NCBI GenBank assembly: GCA_042218065.1
Contig: JBDGRL010000033.1
Coordinates: 1-37,147, forward strand
Direction: 5' to 3'
Source of the DNA: JBDGRJ01 sp042218065
GTDB lineage: Bacteria > Patescibacteriota > Patescibacteriia > Magasanikbacterales > UBA922
Length of the DNA stretch: 37,147 nt
This document shows positions 1 to 8,428 of this stretch, piece by piece. Made by a program: the position numbers and the translations under genes. Within the stretch, counting starts at the first letter, position 1. Each line of letters starts with the position of its first letter. Under the pieces are notes generated by a model that saw only the letters and a list, made by a program, of their open reading frames with translations, ran no database searches and was not told the origin of the DNA.

Positions 1-247
1 CAAAACGAGTTGCAATCGGTAAATCTAAATCTGGGTAAGGCATAATTATCTCTTCCGCTCTGTCATACAGTTCGTCATCAACTTCCTCATAATGAACAAG
101 TGTATACGAAAAGTTATCATTACTCTCTTCCAACAATCCGCTAATTAGTTTACGAGTATATAGTGCAGTGCCCTTTGCTTTTCTGTTATCCATCATTTTA
201 CTCATTAAAGCAACTTTTTTGGTTTGTTTTTCCTTTGTTGTATCCAT
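1..247 (-). CDS. Glycosyltransferase N-terminus (partial, runs off window)
   Basis: An open frame starts at the ATG complementary to 245-247 and runs off the left edge, giving 82 codons. The protein begins MDTTKEKQTKKVALMSKMMD and continues with a KGTALYTRKLI segment, which resembles the N-terminal acceptor-side Rossmann half of GT4 glycosyltransferases, where a small-residue loop precedes the first helix. The catalytic C-terminal half lies outside the window. It follows the sulfotransferase gene on the same strand after a 94-nt gap, so it could be the last gene of that operon or have its own promoter. No Shine-Dalgarno is visible. Family assignment rests on about 80 residues and is tentative. 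Confidence 0.6.
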   Translation of the reverse strand, partial: MDTTKEKQTKKVALMSKMMDNRKAKGTALYTRKLISGLLEESNDNFSYTLVHYEEVDDELYDRAEEIIMPYPDLDLPIATRF

Positions 248-341
248 AACTACTTAGTGGTGTGTATGATATACTGCATATTAATAAAATTTACCCCTAA
301 AAACAAGGACTAGCGTAGTTTTTTCATTTATACCTAATATA

Positions 342-1319
342 TTAAGAAGTTAATAAAGACTTTATTTTACTCGTAAATCTACTATATACCCAAAAATATC
401 CCACCTTCTTAACAAAGAAAAAAAGTTTTATTTTTATACGATATAACCAAAAAATCAACTTAGTACTAAGGTTGCACAAAATTCCTGATTTTTCTGTTTT
501 ATCTACAGGATACCCGCATTCTATAAGTTTATCTTTTAACATAATATTAATCTTCTCTTTATCTTCTTTATCAAAATAATCTTCAAAATGTTTACTATGA
601 TATACACCAGATTTATTTCTTGTAGAAGAAAAAGAGCTGTTAGAAGAAGAAAGTTGATCTAATTGATCTAAAAAGTATCTATTTTTCTTTTCAACTTCCA
701 AAAAATCAAAAACTTTATTTACTGTTTTTAAAGTATCATTTGTTAAATCTGCATATTTAATTTCTAATAGCCTGTTATCATCATACTTTTTAGAAAAACT
801 ATCATAACTTGAGATAACCTCAGCCCAATAGGCAGGAAATTGATAGAAGCTCTCATACCAATCATTTTTGTGGGCTGAAGCACAAAACTCCCTACCATCT
901 CTCACAATATGAATAAATTTACTTTTTGGAAAAAAATCAAATATTGTATCAATAAAAAAAATGTTGGTAGGAGTTTTTTCTACTATACACTCAGTACTTT
1001 TGGTCTTAGTTAATTCTAAAAGCACCATAAAGAACTCCTTAAAATCTTGAGGATTTCTGCTCAAAACATCTTCCTTGGATATATTTATCCTACCTCTTAC
1101 TTCTTTTTTATTTATGACCTTTTCTGCAAACTTTGCACGATCAGTAGAAATACTCATATCAAACTTCTTTCTATTAGAATAAAAAAAATCGAAGTATCTT
1201 AATTCAGGGGCCACAGACAATTTTTCATGTAAATTTAGTAAAGCTCTAAGTAAAGTAGTTCCTGAACGACCACTTCCACCTACAAAGTAATACTTCCTAT
1301 CTTTATTTTCAGTATTCAT
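342..1319 (-). CDS. PAPS-dependent sulfotransferase family protein
   Basis: A 325-aa protein with the two cofactor signatures of cytosolic/Golgi-type sulfotransferases. The 5'-phosphosulfate loop is at residues 14-22 (GGSGRSGTT), and a 3'-phosphate-binding segment reads IHIVRDGREFCASAHKN around residues 136-152. A late RNKSGVYHSKHF segment resembles the RKG-like C-terminal cofactor loop. The last ~45 residues are hydrophobic and basic, so peripheral membrane contact is plausible. Known family members move sulfate from PAPS to a hydroxyl or amine; the acceptor here is inferred to be a surface glycan because six neighbours in the operon are glycan genes. The start is ATG without a visible ribosome-binding site, 31 nt after the upstream GT4 gene. 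No PAPS-synthesis gene is in the window. Confidence 0.85.
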   Translation of the reverse strand: MNTENKDRKYYFVGGSGRSGTTLLRALLNLHEKLSVAPELRYFDFFYSNRKKFDMSISTDRAKFAEKVINKKEVRGRINISKEDVLSRNPQDFKEFFMVLLELTKTKSTECIVEKTPTNIFFIDTIFDFFPKSKFIHIVRDGREFCASAHKNDWYESFYQFPAYWAEVISSYDSFSKKYDDNRLLEIKYADLTNDTLKTVNKVFDFLEVEKKNRYFLDQLDQLSSSNSSFSSTRNKSGVYHSKHFEDYFDKEDKEKINIMLKDKLIECGYPVDKTEKSGILCNLSTKLIFWLYRIKIKLFFFVKKVGYFWVYSRFTSKIKSLLTS

Positions 1320-1350
1320 AATTTTTTTAGCTAAAAATAGACAGATATTA

Positions 1351-2544
1351 CTATTTAAGGATTTTCACCCAATCATCTCTTAACGAACTAATATCAAAAT
1401 CATTTGCTCTTTTTTTACCTTTCTTTTCGTATCTTTTCTTTAGTTGTTCATTTTTACAAAAATAATTTATTACTTTTGACCAAACTTTAATATTATACGA
1501 ATTTTCTTTTTCTGTTTGAGCATCTTTATTAAAAGTTGGCATCAAAATACCATATTCTTCAAATTCCGGCTTTTTTGCCTTCTTTTTAAAATTAGTATTA
1601 GGGGCAATTATCTCTCTGGGGCCATATCTACAATCAGCAGAAACTACTGGCACACCACAAGCCATAGCTTCAATTAACACATTGCCGAACCCCTCATATA
1701 ATGAAGATAGTAGAAAAATATCAGACCTTGAAACGAACTTAAAAGGGTTTTTTTTAAAACCACAAAATAAAACTTTATCCTCTATATTTAGACTTTCTGA
1801 CAAATTCTTTAAAGATTTTTCTAACCTCCCTTTACCTAGTAAAACCAATCTCAAAGAGGAGTTTTTTTTCACTGCCAGTTTAAATGATTTAAGCAAAAAG
1901 TAGTGCCCTTTCTGTGGAGTCAAACTTGCAACATTTATTAAAGTAGTAGTATCTCCATTTTCAGTCCATTGATTAATCTTATCATTTTTTATCTCTTCTT
2001 TGGCCGATCTTTTAATCTTTTTTCCATTTATAGAATTGTAGATTACATTAATCTTTCTTTTTTGAAAACCAAAGTTTTTAATCAGATCGTCTTTTACTCC
2101 TTTTGAAGCAGCAATTATCTTTTTGGAAAAATAATTTATTAATCTATATCTCAGAATACTCCGAAGATTAACCCCCCTGTATACAGAAATAATATTTTGT
2201 ATTACAGGAATATTTTCTTTTACAAATAAAGAAACTATAAAATTGAAGTAACCTAAAGAGCTCAATACTATATCCGGACTATATTTATTATAAACCTTCT
2301 TAATTTGCTTTATTGTACTATAAAACCTATGGATACTACTTAAAAAACCAGACCCTTCTCGATTAAAATTCAACACCTCGATTTTTCCTTTAAACTCATA
2401 ATCCACTCTATCTTTTAGTAATACAAACTTAAAATGTGCTTTATCTGTAAGAGCTAAGGATAAATTAGCCATTGCTCTTTCAGCACCACCTCCTCCTAAA
2501 GAATTAACAAACACTAAAATTTTCTTTTTATTGTTTTTTTTCAA
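1351..2544 (-). CDS. GT4 family glycosyltransferase (PglH/PglJ-like)
   Basis: A 397-aa GT-B fold enzyme. The N-terminal glycine-rich loop reads NSLGGGGAERAMANLSLAL, and the C-terminal donor site has EGFGNVLIEAMACGVPVV followed by SADCRYGPREII, a pattern typical of GalNAc/bacillosamine-type GT4 transferases. Length is normal for a full two-domain GT4. Expected role: transfer of a nucleotide-activated sugar to a growing lipid-linked glycan on the cytoplasmic face. The start codon is TTG (complement of 2542-2544); no in-frame ATG lies nearby that would keep the first beta strand. It is 13 nt from the deacetylase gene and clearly in the same operon. Sugar specificity cannot be read from sequence. 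Confidence 0.88.
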   Translation of the reverse strand: MKKNNKKKILVFVNSLGGGGAERAMANLSLALTDKAHFKFVLLKDRVDYEFKGKIEVLNFNREGSGFLSSIHRFYSTIKQIKKVYNKYSPDIVLSSLGYFNFIVSLFVKENIPVIQNIISVYRGVNLRSILRYRLINYFSKKIIAASKGVKDDLIKNFGFQKRKINVIYNSINGKKIKRSAKEEIKNDKINQWTENGDTTTLINVASLTPQKGHYFLLKSFKLAVKKNSSLRLVLLGKGRLEKSLKNLSESLNIEDKVLFCGFKKNPFKFVSRSDIFLLSSLYEGFGNVLIEAMACGVPVVSADCRYGPREIIAPNTNFKKKAKKPEFEEYGILMPTFNKDAQTEKENSYNIKVWSKVINYFCKNEQLKKRYEKKGKKRANDFDISSLRDDWVKILK

Positions 2545-2557
2545 GATTAATTATGCT

Positions 2558-3394
2558 TTAAGTCTTTATAAAGATTAAGGAGTTAAGCAAAATCTTAATG
2601 AAATCATAACTCCCATAGATTTTAGCTATATTTAATAATAAACTATTTTGGCCATCAAGACAATCTCTATTTAGTTTATATTCATGAGAATCTTCAATAC
2701 TAAAGTTTATATTAGCAGTAAACCCACACTCATACCCTGCGTTTTTGACTAATTCTACAATGTTTTCATTTACAGCACCTGAGTGACCAAAAGGATAAGC
2801 AAAGAATTTTATTTTCCGATCTAACTTTTTTTCTAACATCTTCTTATCTTTTTGAATCTCTTCTCTACCTTCTTTTTCACTTATTTTAGCTAAATTAACA
2901 TGGTTTACAGTATGACCACCTATCTCCATGCTTGCATCTTCTAGTTCTTTTACCTCTCCCCAAGACAGAGGAGTTCGATCACTCTTTAGTTTTAGTTTTT
3001 CTTCTAGATATTTTTTTTCTTCACCTCTATCACCTGCTTCGATAAATCCGGAAGATATAAAGAATATACCTTTTAAGTTTTTTCCTTCTAAAACTGGCAG
3101 TACATTATCTACCCAACTTTTATATCCATCATCAAAAGTCAGTAAAATATTTATTTTATCTTTACTTAACTGATTTTGTTTAAACTCTTCTGAGGAAATT
3201 ATATTAAACTTCTTATCTAAAAAAGAAATTAGTTTTTCAAAATGATACTTACTCTCTACATCATGAAAAACCAAAACCCGAAGCAGCGGACCTTTTGTTT
3301 TTTTTAAATATAAATATCTCAAGTAAGGTATTCCAGTAAGAAAAAATAATATAATTAAATAATCCCTAATTGTGTTTTTTATTTGCTTAAGCAT
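2558..3394 (-). CDS. Polysaccharide deacetylase (CE4/NodB family), membrane-anchored
   Basis: A 278-aa protein with an N-terminal hydrophobic helix (about residues 12-30) and a NodB homology domain. Motif 1 is TFDDGY (residues 86-91), with the catalytic base and metal aspartates; motif 2 is HTVNH (161-165), the metal-binding histidines. A later FFAYPFGHSGAVNE block matches the motif 3 region with its aromatic-proline core. CE4 enzymes remove N- or O-acetyl groups from polysaccharides such as peptidoglycan, poly-GlcNAc or chitin oligomers. Here the likely substrate is the glycan made by the surrounding GTs, and free amines left by deacetylation would be natural acceptors for the adjacent sulfotransferases. 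Its start codon overlaps the upstream sulfotransferase stop by 8 nt, indicating translational coupling. Confidence 0.88.
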   Translation of the reverse strand: MLKQIKNTIRDYLIILFFLTGIPYLRYLYLKKTKGPLLRVLVFHDVESKYHFEKLISFLDKKFNIISSEEFKQNQLSKDKINILLTFDDGYKSWVDNVLPVLEGKNLKGIFFISSGFIEAGDRGEEKKYLEEKLKLKSDRTPLSWGEVKELEDASMEIGGHTVNHVNLAKISEKEGREEIQKDKKMLEKKLDRKIKFFAYPFGHSGAVNENIVELVKNAGYECGFTANINFSIEDSHEYKLNRDCLDGQNSLLLNIAKIYGSYDFIKILLNSLIFIKT

Positions 3395-4232
3395 ATTTTT
3401 CTAACCATTCTTCAGTTAAATTTCTTGGTAAAATAGACTCCAATTTTTCTACATCTTCCTTATATTTATCATACAAAAAATTGTAGACTTCTTGATCTAC
3501 CTTTTCTTTTTTTTGTTGTGTATTTATATCTCTGATCGTAGCTGGAATTCTAGTTTTCTTTATCAACCACACCAGTTTCTGTAGTCCTAATTCTCTCAGG
3601 GTTCTAGCTGTCTTAGAGATGATACCATCTACTGTCACTGAACTTGGAATACGTGATTTATTTATTTTTTCTTCAATAAATGAAGAGGTAAAATCAGTAT
3701 CTACTTCTAAAAATTCATAGATAGTTTTTATAAATTCTTTCGGATTTTCTTTTGAATCTTCATAGATTAAAAATAGCATATCTTCTTTGTCGAAGTGCTC
3801 CAGGTATCTTTGAATGTGTTTGTAGTAAAAACCTCTTTCAATTATTTTTGGTCTTTCTTCTATTGCTTCAAAAAAATCCATATCTTTATCTATTTCATCT
3901 GCTTTTTTACAATGCTTAAAGTTTGAAATCGCTCTTTCGATCGGATTTCTTAGTGAAACTATCAGTTTCACATTAGGATAATACTCATAAATTCTCTCTG
4001 CAGCTACCTCACTGTCTAAATATGAAGTTGAGTACTCACCTATCTGTTGACCACTATCACAACTATCAAACCTGCTCTCATACCAGTCTACGCCTTTTTT
4101 ATAGTTTCTCTTTCGACTAAAGAAATTTATTTCCTTAAATGGCATGCAAAGCTCCGGGTGTTCATATAAACAAGCATAAACCCAAGACGTACCTGCCCGT
4201 TGTGTACCAATGCCAATAAAATCTGGTTTCAT
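3387..4232 (-). CDS. Sulfotransferase, heparan N-sulfotransferase-like domain
   Basis: A 281-aa protein of the Sulfotransfer_1 family. The N-terminus MKPDFIGIGTQRAGTSWVY contains the PAPS 5'-loop (residues 8-16), followed by a KEINFFSRKRNYKKGVDWY segment that is characteristic of the heparan-sulfate N-deacetylase/N-sulfotransferase and 3-O-sulfotransferase branch. The 3'-phosphate site is LIVSLRNPIERAISNFKH around residues 90-107. Known relatives sulfate sugar amines or hydroxyls. Placement directly before, and overlapping by 8 nt with, a polysaccharide deacetylase suggests a deacetylation then N-sulfation sequence as in NDST enzymes; that pairing is inference. Starts at ATG 1 nt after the stop of the upstream GT4 gene. 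This is the second sulfotransferase in the operon and only distantly similar to the one at 342-1319. Confidence 0.88.
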   Translation of the reverse strand: MKPDFIGIGTQRAGTSWVYACLYEHPELCMPFKEINFFSRKRNYKKGVDWYESRFDSCDSGQQIGEYSTSYLDSEVAAERIYEYYPNVKLIVSLRNPIERAISNFKHCKKADEIDKDMDFFEAIEERPKIIERGFYYKHIQRYLEHFDKEDMLFLIYEDSKENPKEFIKTIYEFLEVDTDFTSSFIEEKINKSRIPSSVTVDGIISKTARTLRELGLQKLVWLIKKTRIPATIRDINTQQKKEKVDQEVYNFLYDKYKEDVEKLESILPRNLTEEWLEKYA

Positions 4233-4233
4233 A

Positions 4234-5325
4234 TCATTTATTAGCTGCTTCTTTAAACACCTCTAAGATTCTTTGAGTAAGTTGTCTTAAGTTATGCTTT
4301 TTTAAAACGATTTCTCTGAGCTCTTTTCCGGTTTCTCTCTTTTCTTCTTTGTTTAATTTATCTATTTCTAAAATATTTTCAACTAACTTCTGCTCATTAC
4401 TTTGCTCAAACTGACAAAAACCGAATGGCTTCAGCATCTCTTTAAAGCCATAGTTAGAGTTAGCAACTATAGTTCCGCTAGCCATAGACTCTAACACTGT
4501 CTTATCTAAACTGCCAGTGTCAGATGTATTCACAAATACGTCCGCTTGATGATAATAGTCTTTTATTTCATTATGCGGAACTGCACCAACAAAATTGACA
4601 TTTTCCTCTATATCTAACTCTTTCACTAGATTTTTTAAAGATCGCAAATAATCCTCATCTTCTACAGTTCTTGGTTTGCCTATTATCTTACAGCTCAAAC
4701 CCTTCTTATCATGCTCTGTGACCAATATATTCACAGCTTTTATTAAAGTTTCTAGATCTTTAACCTCAGAAATACGGCTAACCGATACAATTTCTTGCAC
4801 CTCATCACTATATTTTTCTTTAAGAGAAAAATAATCTGTATCGATCCCCTGTCCAACTATTCTTCTTTTATCAGTATCAATATTAAAACCAGTTTCTGAA
4901 GAAGTTACTACATAATCTACAAAATTTAGTGCAAATTTAGCTTTATCGTTTAGATTGCCATGGGCCTTCCACCACACAATCGGAGTTCTAGTCAAGAAAG
5001 CTAACGGCCCCAACAGCAGAATATAGATCGAATTCATATGCACAAAAATAACATCAATCTTTCTTTTAAGAAGTCTAGGGGTAGAATACTTGTAAAGATT
5101 AAATAAATATCCGATTCTGCTTAAGCCTTTTTCTTTGCCTAAAGAATTCACCTCCATATCACCCACCTCTTCCCAGTTTCCTTTATATAAACAAATTACA
5201 AAGCACTTCTTTGCTTTTTTAGCAAAAGTCTTAAACCACTTTAAAAATGGACTTAAAATTGGGTCTGACTCATCTATAGTTTGTGTAATAGTGAGAATAT
5301 TTAAATCTTTTATTTCTTTTTCCAT
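4234..5325 (-). CDS. GT4 family glycosyltransferase
   Basis: A 363-aa GT-B glycosyltransferase. The N-terminal half lacks the usual GGxE loop and instead has SDPILSPFLKWFKTFAKKAK, with a PIVWWKAHGNLNDK acceptor-side segment. The C-terminal half has the donor-domain pattern VSVSRISEVKDLETLIKA (strand and helix after the linker) and ADVFVNTSDTGSLDKTVLES, in which the family's EGF/EG turn is replaced by TGSLDKTVLE while the catalytic second Glu is kept. It lies 9 nt after the upstream GT and 1 nt before the sulfotransferase, in the middle of the operon. Predicted cytoplasmic or peripheral at the membrane. Donor and acceptor are unknown. Confidence 0.82.
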   Translation of the reverse strand: MEKEIKDLNILTITQTIDESDPILSPFLKWFKTFAKKAKKCFVICLYKGNWEEVGDMEVNSLGKEKGLSRIGYLFNLYKYSTPRLLKRKIDVIFVHMNSIYILLLGPLAFLTRTPIVWWKAHGNLNDKAKFALNFVDYVVTSSETGFNIDTDKRRIVGQGIDTDYFSLKEKYSDEVQEIVSVSRISEVKDLETLIKAVNILVTEHDKKGLSCKIIGKPRTVEDEDYLRSLKNLVKELDIEENVNFVGAVPHNEIKDYYHQADVFVNTSDTGSLDKTVLESMASGTIVANSNYGFKEMLKPFGFCQFEQSNEQKLVENILEIDKLNKEEKRETGKELREIVLKKHNLRQLTQRILEVFKEAANK

Positions 5326-5334
5326 AACTATTTA

Positions 5335-6405
5335 TTAATTTATAGCTTTTTGCCAAGATTGAAGATATTTATCCATTATTTCTTTTTCGTCTGGTAGATT
5401 TTTATAGGACTGAATAGCGTCTTTGCCTAGTTTTTCTCTAAGACTTTTGTCTTCTACTATTTTCTCCATTGCTGCTTGTAGTTCCTCTAAATTTTTAGTT
5501 TCTATAACTAAACCACTTTGCTCGTCTTCTATAAACTCACCCGCACAACCCACATCTGTCATGATTATAGGCAGTCCTCTACCTGCCGCTTCTACCACTG
5601 TTCTTCCCCAACCCTCGCTGTTTGATGTTAGTAGATAACAATCTGCTTTGGTGTAAGTTTGGTTTAATTCTTCTTTTGAAAGCCAGCCTAAAAATTCTAC
5701 TTTATCTTGCAGCTCTTTTTCTTTTACTAAATTTTTCAGTTTTTGCTCCTCTTCTCCACTTCCTGCTATGAAAAGCTTAGCATCAATGCCCTGTTTTTTT
5801 AATTTTTCTATGGCTTCTATCTGCAACTCTACCTTCTTAACCCCTACTAATCTCTGCACTGACAGAAAGGTAAAAGGTTTGCTGGCTTCATAGTTTTCTT
5901 TGGTTTCATCTATCTCTTCTTTAACTATGATCGGGACTACTGTAATTATTTCTGGGTCGACTTCATATTCATCTATTAGTCTGTTTTTTATCCTCTCACT
6001 GACTACCCTGATACTATCAGCTTCTTTTAAGTTATATTTCATCAACCACTCCGGAGAATTTTTCCAGCCATGAAACTGTAGCTCTAGTTTCACATTATGT
6101 CTATTTTTCAACATAGATCCTACCAAACCCAAAAAGAAAGGATTCTGGGTAGTGACAATATCAAAAATATTTTCTCTCAAAATCTTGCTCGCTAAAAAAA
6201 AGATATGAAAGAATTTAGTGATCTTATTACTGCCACCAGACCCGAAGGCTTTTACTTTATCATTTATCTCTACCTCGTCTTTTCTCTCATCTGCGACCAC
6301 CAGTATATATTGATCTACAATCTCGCTGTATCTAGACATTCTATCTAGAACTGACTGCTCCTGATCTATAATTTTGGAATCTAAACTAAGACTGAGTACT
6401 TTCAT
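5335..6405 (-). CDS. GT4 family glycosyltransferase
   Basis: A 356-aa GT-B enzyme. The C-terminal donor domain shows FLSVQRLVGVKKVELQIEAI, then EFLGWLSKEELNQTYTKADC, and the E-x7-E type signature SEGWGRTVVEAAGRGLPIIM near residues 264-283. The N-terminal domain includes a WKNSPEWLMKYNLKEADSIR segment that fits the interdomain face of membrane-associated GT4s. Its start overlaps the upstream GT gene by 20 nt (6386-6405), which suggests translational coupling. Function is inferred as one step of glycan assembly; sugar specificity is not readable. Confidence 0.87.
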   Translation of the reverse strand: MKVLSLSLDSKIIDQEQSVLDRMSRYSEIVDQYILVVADERKDEVEINDKVKAFGSGGSNKITKFFHIFFLASKILRENIFDIVTTQNPFFLGLVGSMLKNRHNVKLELQFHGWKNSPEWLMKYNLKEADSIRVVSERIKNRLIDEYEVDPEIITVVPIIVKEEIDETKENYEASKPFTFLSVQRLVGVKKVELQIEAIEKLKKQGIDAKLFIAGSGEEEQKLKNLVKEKELQDKVEFLGWLSKEELNQTYTKADCYLLTSNSEGWGRTVVEAAGRGLPIIMTDVGCAGEFIEDEQSGLVIETKNLEELQAAMEKIVEDKSLREKLGKDAIQSYKNLPDEKEIMDKYLQSWQKAIN

Positions 6406-7555
6406 ATTCTTCTAGTTCACTAAGTAAATTTTCGATCATATCTTCTTTCTCTAATTCTTTTACAAAGTAGTATCCATTTTTTGCTAGCTTTGTTCTCAGA
6501 TTCTTATCTCCTGAAAGTTTTTGAATAGCTTCTTTTATCTCTTTTTTTTCATTGTAAGAGAATAACAAACCTCTCTTCTTATCTTCAATCAACTCAGTAT
6601 TTCCACCTGCTGGTGTAGTCAGTATCGGCAACTTGTTATACATCGCCTCTATCAGTACATGCGGCAGTCCTTCATAGCCGGTGTTTAAGATAAATGCATC
6701 TACTACTTTCATATACTTTAGCACCTCCTCATGCGGTCTCCTTCCTAACAACTTTACATTTTCTATTTCATTATTGTCGACATAGTTTTTCACTTCGCTG
6801 TAAATAGTACCGTCACCAATTAAAAGCAATTGCACATTTTCACCTTCTTGATTTAGATCATCTACTGCATCGATTAATTTATAAAACCCCTTCCAGGGCA
6901 CAAAACGAGCTATACAAAGTAGTGTAAATTTCTCATCATCTGTATAGCTCAGCTCTTTTTTAATTTCTCTTTTGGTTTTGTCAATAGTGTCTACTGAAAC
7001 ATCGTTATAAACAACTGAAATCTTACTTGATTCTACCCCCCATTTCTCTACTATACTTTTTAGGTAATTGCTTGGGGTTATTATTTTTTCAGCTCTTTTA
7101 GTTACAAATGACTGTAATTTTCTAAAAAACTCTACTTTCCAGTTGTATCTTTTCTCTTGAAATTCATCTAGCAGATCATCGACTCCGAATCTTTGTCGAG
7201 ACTGCTCCCAAGCATAATCACCTACTATTTTCATGATGTATGGAGTACGCGATAAGCGAGAAGCGAAATAGCTAGGTAGAGCAGGACCACCTGGACCTTG
7301 GACATAGATTAGATCAGCATTTTTTGCCAGCCTGAATGCTTGCTTAAAGTAATCCCAATAACGTTCTAAAACACTTTGATTTCTATTTATACGATAAACA
7401 TCGTACTGCTCGTCATAACCACTTTCAGAGTCGCTGTAAACCACTACATCCACTTCAATACCCTCTTCTGGTAGTTTTTCTTGTAGTTCTCTGACATATG
7501 TAGCTGGACCACCAATATCTGGCGGATAGATTCCAGCCGAAATTAAAAGCTTCAT
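6386..7555 (-). CDS. GT4 family glycosyltransferase, first gene of the sulfated-glycan operon
   Basis: A 389-aa full-length GT4. The N-terminus MKLLISAGIYPPDIGGPATY holds the classical PPDIGGPATYV nucleotide-sugar transferase loop. The donor domain has LLCIARFVPWKGFYKLIDAV and the signature NTGYEGLPHVLIEAMYNKLP around residues 292-311, with both conserved glutamates. This loop type is common in transferases that act early on lipid-linked saccharides. It is the most upstream gene of the minus-strand run and sits directly behind a good sigma-70-type promoter (7581-7609); the ATG is about 19 nt from the predicted transcription start. No Shine-Dalgarno is seen. It overlaps the next GT gene by 20 nt. 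Confidence 0.9.
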   Translation of the reverse strand: MKLLISAGIYPPDIGGPATYVRELQEKLPEEGIEVDVVVYSDSESGYDEQYDVYRINRNQSVLERYWDYFKQAFRLAKNADLIYVQGPGGPALPSYFASRLSRTPYIMKIVGDYAWEQSRQRFGVDDLLDEFQEKRYNWKVEFFRKLQSFVTKRAEKIITPSNYLKSIVEKWGVESSKISVVYNDVSVDTIDKTKREIKKELSYTDDEKFTLLCIARFVPWKGFYKLIDAVDDLNQEGENVQLLLIGDGTIYSEVKNYVDNNEIENVKLLGRRPHEEVLKYMKVVDAFILNTGYEGLPHVLIEAMYNKLPILTTPAGGNTELIEDKKRGLLFSYNEKKEIKEAIQKLSGDKNLRTKLAKNGYYFVKELEKEDMIENLLSELEEYESTQS

Positions 7556-7559
7556 TGGT

Positions 7560-7588
7560 TTGATTTTATTCTTTTAAAGAAGTATAAT
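7560..7588 (+). promoter_or_regulatory. Sigma-70-type promoter of the methyltransferase gene
   Basis: TTGATT (7560-7565) and a perfect TATAAT (7583-7588) are separated by 17 nt, giving a start near 7595 and a leader of about 40 nt before the ATG at 7636. The -10 shares bases 7583-7586 with the opposite promoter. Confidence 0.6.
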
Positions 7589-7609
7589 CTTTTTAAGAGA
7601 AAAAAGCAA
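7581..7609 (-). promoter_or_regulatory. Sigma-70-type promoter of the glycan operon
   Basis: On the minus strand, TTGCTT (complement of 7604-7609) and TATACT (complement of 7581-7586) are separated by exactly 17 nt, placing the transcription start near 7574, about 19 nt before the ATG at 7555. Its -10 overlaps the -10 of the divergent plus-strand promoter. Confidence 0.6.
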
Positions 7610-7635
7610 GATTTTACTCTTTTAACATATTAAAA

Positions 7636-8415
7636 ATGAATAAATTCTACTGGACAGGAAATGCGGCTAAATCCAAAATAATAAAATTAATCTTGGAAGA
7701 AATTCAAAATCTAGAAGAGGAAGTAACAATATTCGATCATGGTTGTGGAAATGCAGGCAAATGGAAAAATTTTTTAACTGATCATCAGAATGTTAAATAT
7801 ATAGGGTCTGAACCTGATGCAGAAAGGATAGAAAAAAGCAAAAAAGAGCTGCAAGAAGTAAACAATGTAGAATTATACACAGCTAACCAACTAAAAGACA
7901 AAGATTTTTCAGCTGATTTCATTATTAGTTTTAGTGTATTTGAACATGTATATCACAAAAGAGATTACCTAAAAACTGCAAAAAAATTTTTAGCGGAAGA
8001 CGGTAAATTTTTCTTAAACTATGACGATGGACATTTTAGAAACAAAGTAAATTTAAAAAATATAAAAAATGTTATCAGAGAACTTAAAATAATGACTCAT
8101 AATTTTTTAAGTCCTATTTTAGCAAAGATGGGTTATGTGTCTTGGTATCAAGAAAGAGTAAATTACAATAACACAAAGAAATTATTAAAAGAAGAGGGTT
8201 TTCAAATCACTAATCAATTCTATAGTAACTTAGAAAATTTTAAGGGATTATCTAAACATATAAAAGATACTGATGAGCAAGAATTCACAAAATTTTGGAT
8301 AGAAACAGAAACAAAATTGAATAAAAGTTTTAAAAAAAGAGAAAACTATAAGGAAGATATTAACAATTTATGGAGAATTATGGGGTCTAATACATTTGTT
8401 TTAAAGCATCAATAA
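7636..8415 (+). CDS. Class I SAM-dependent methyltransferase
   Basis: A 259-aa protein with a Rossmann SAM-binding core. Motif I is IFDHGCGNAGKW (about residues 32-43), motif II contains YIGSEPDAERI with the ribose-binding acidic residue, and the post-II region reads FIISFSVFEHVYHKRDYL, typical of the Methyltransf_11/23 group. Small-molecule or sugar O-methyltransferases in polysaccharide loci have this layout, so methylation of a sugar in the neighbouring glycan is the likely role, but a protein or lipid acceptor is not excluded. It is transcribed alone from its own promoter, divergent from the glycan operon, and ends 13 nt from the convergent GT gene with no visible terminator between them. 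No Shine-Dalgarno precedes the ATG. Confidence 0.85.
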   Translation: MNKFYWTGNAAKSKIIKLILEEIQNLEEEVTIFDHGCGNAGKWKNFLTDHQNVKYIGSEPDAERIEKSKKELQEVNNVELYTANQLKDKDFSADFIISFSVFEHVYHKRDYLKTAKKFLAEDGKFFLNYDDGHFRNKVNLKNIKNVIRELKIMTHNFLSPILAKMGYVSWYQERVNYNNTKKLLKEEGFQITNQFYSNLENFKGLSKHIKDTDEQEFTKFWIETETKLNKSFKKRENYKEDINNLWRIMGSNTFVLKHQ

Positions 8416-8428
8416 TTTCTTTAACTCT

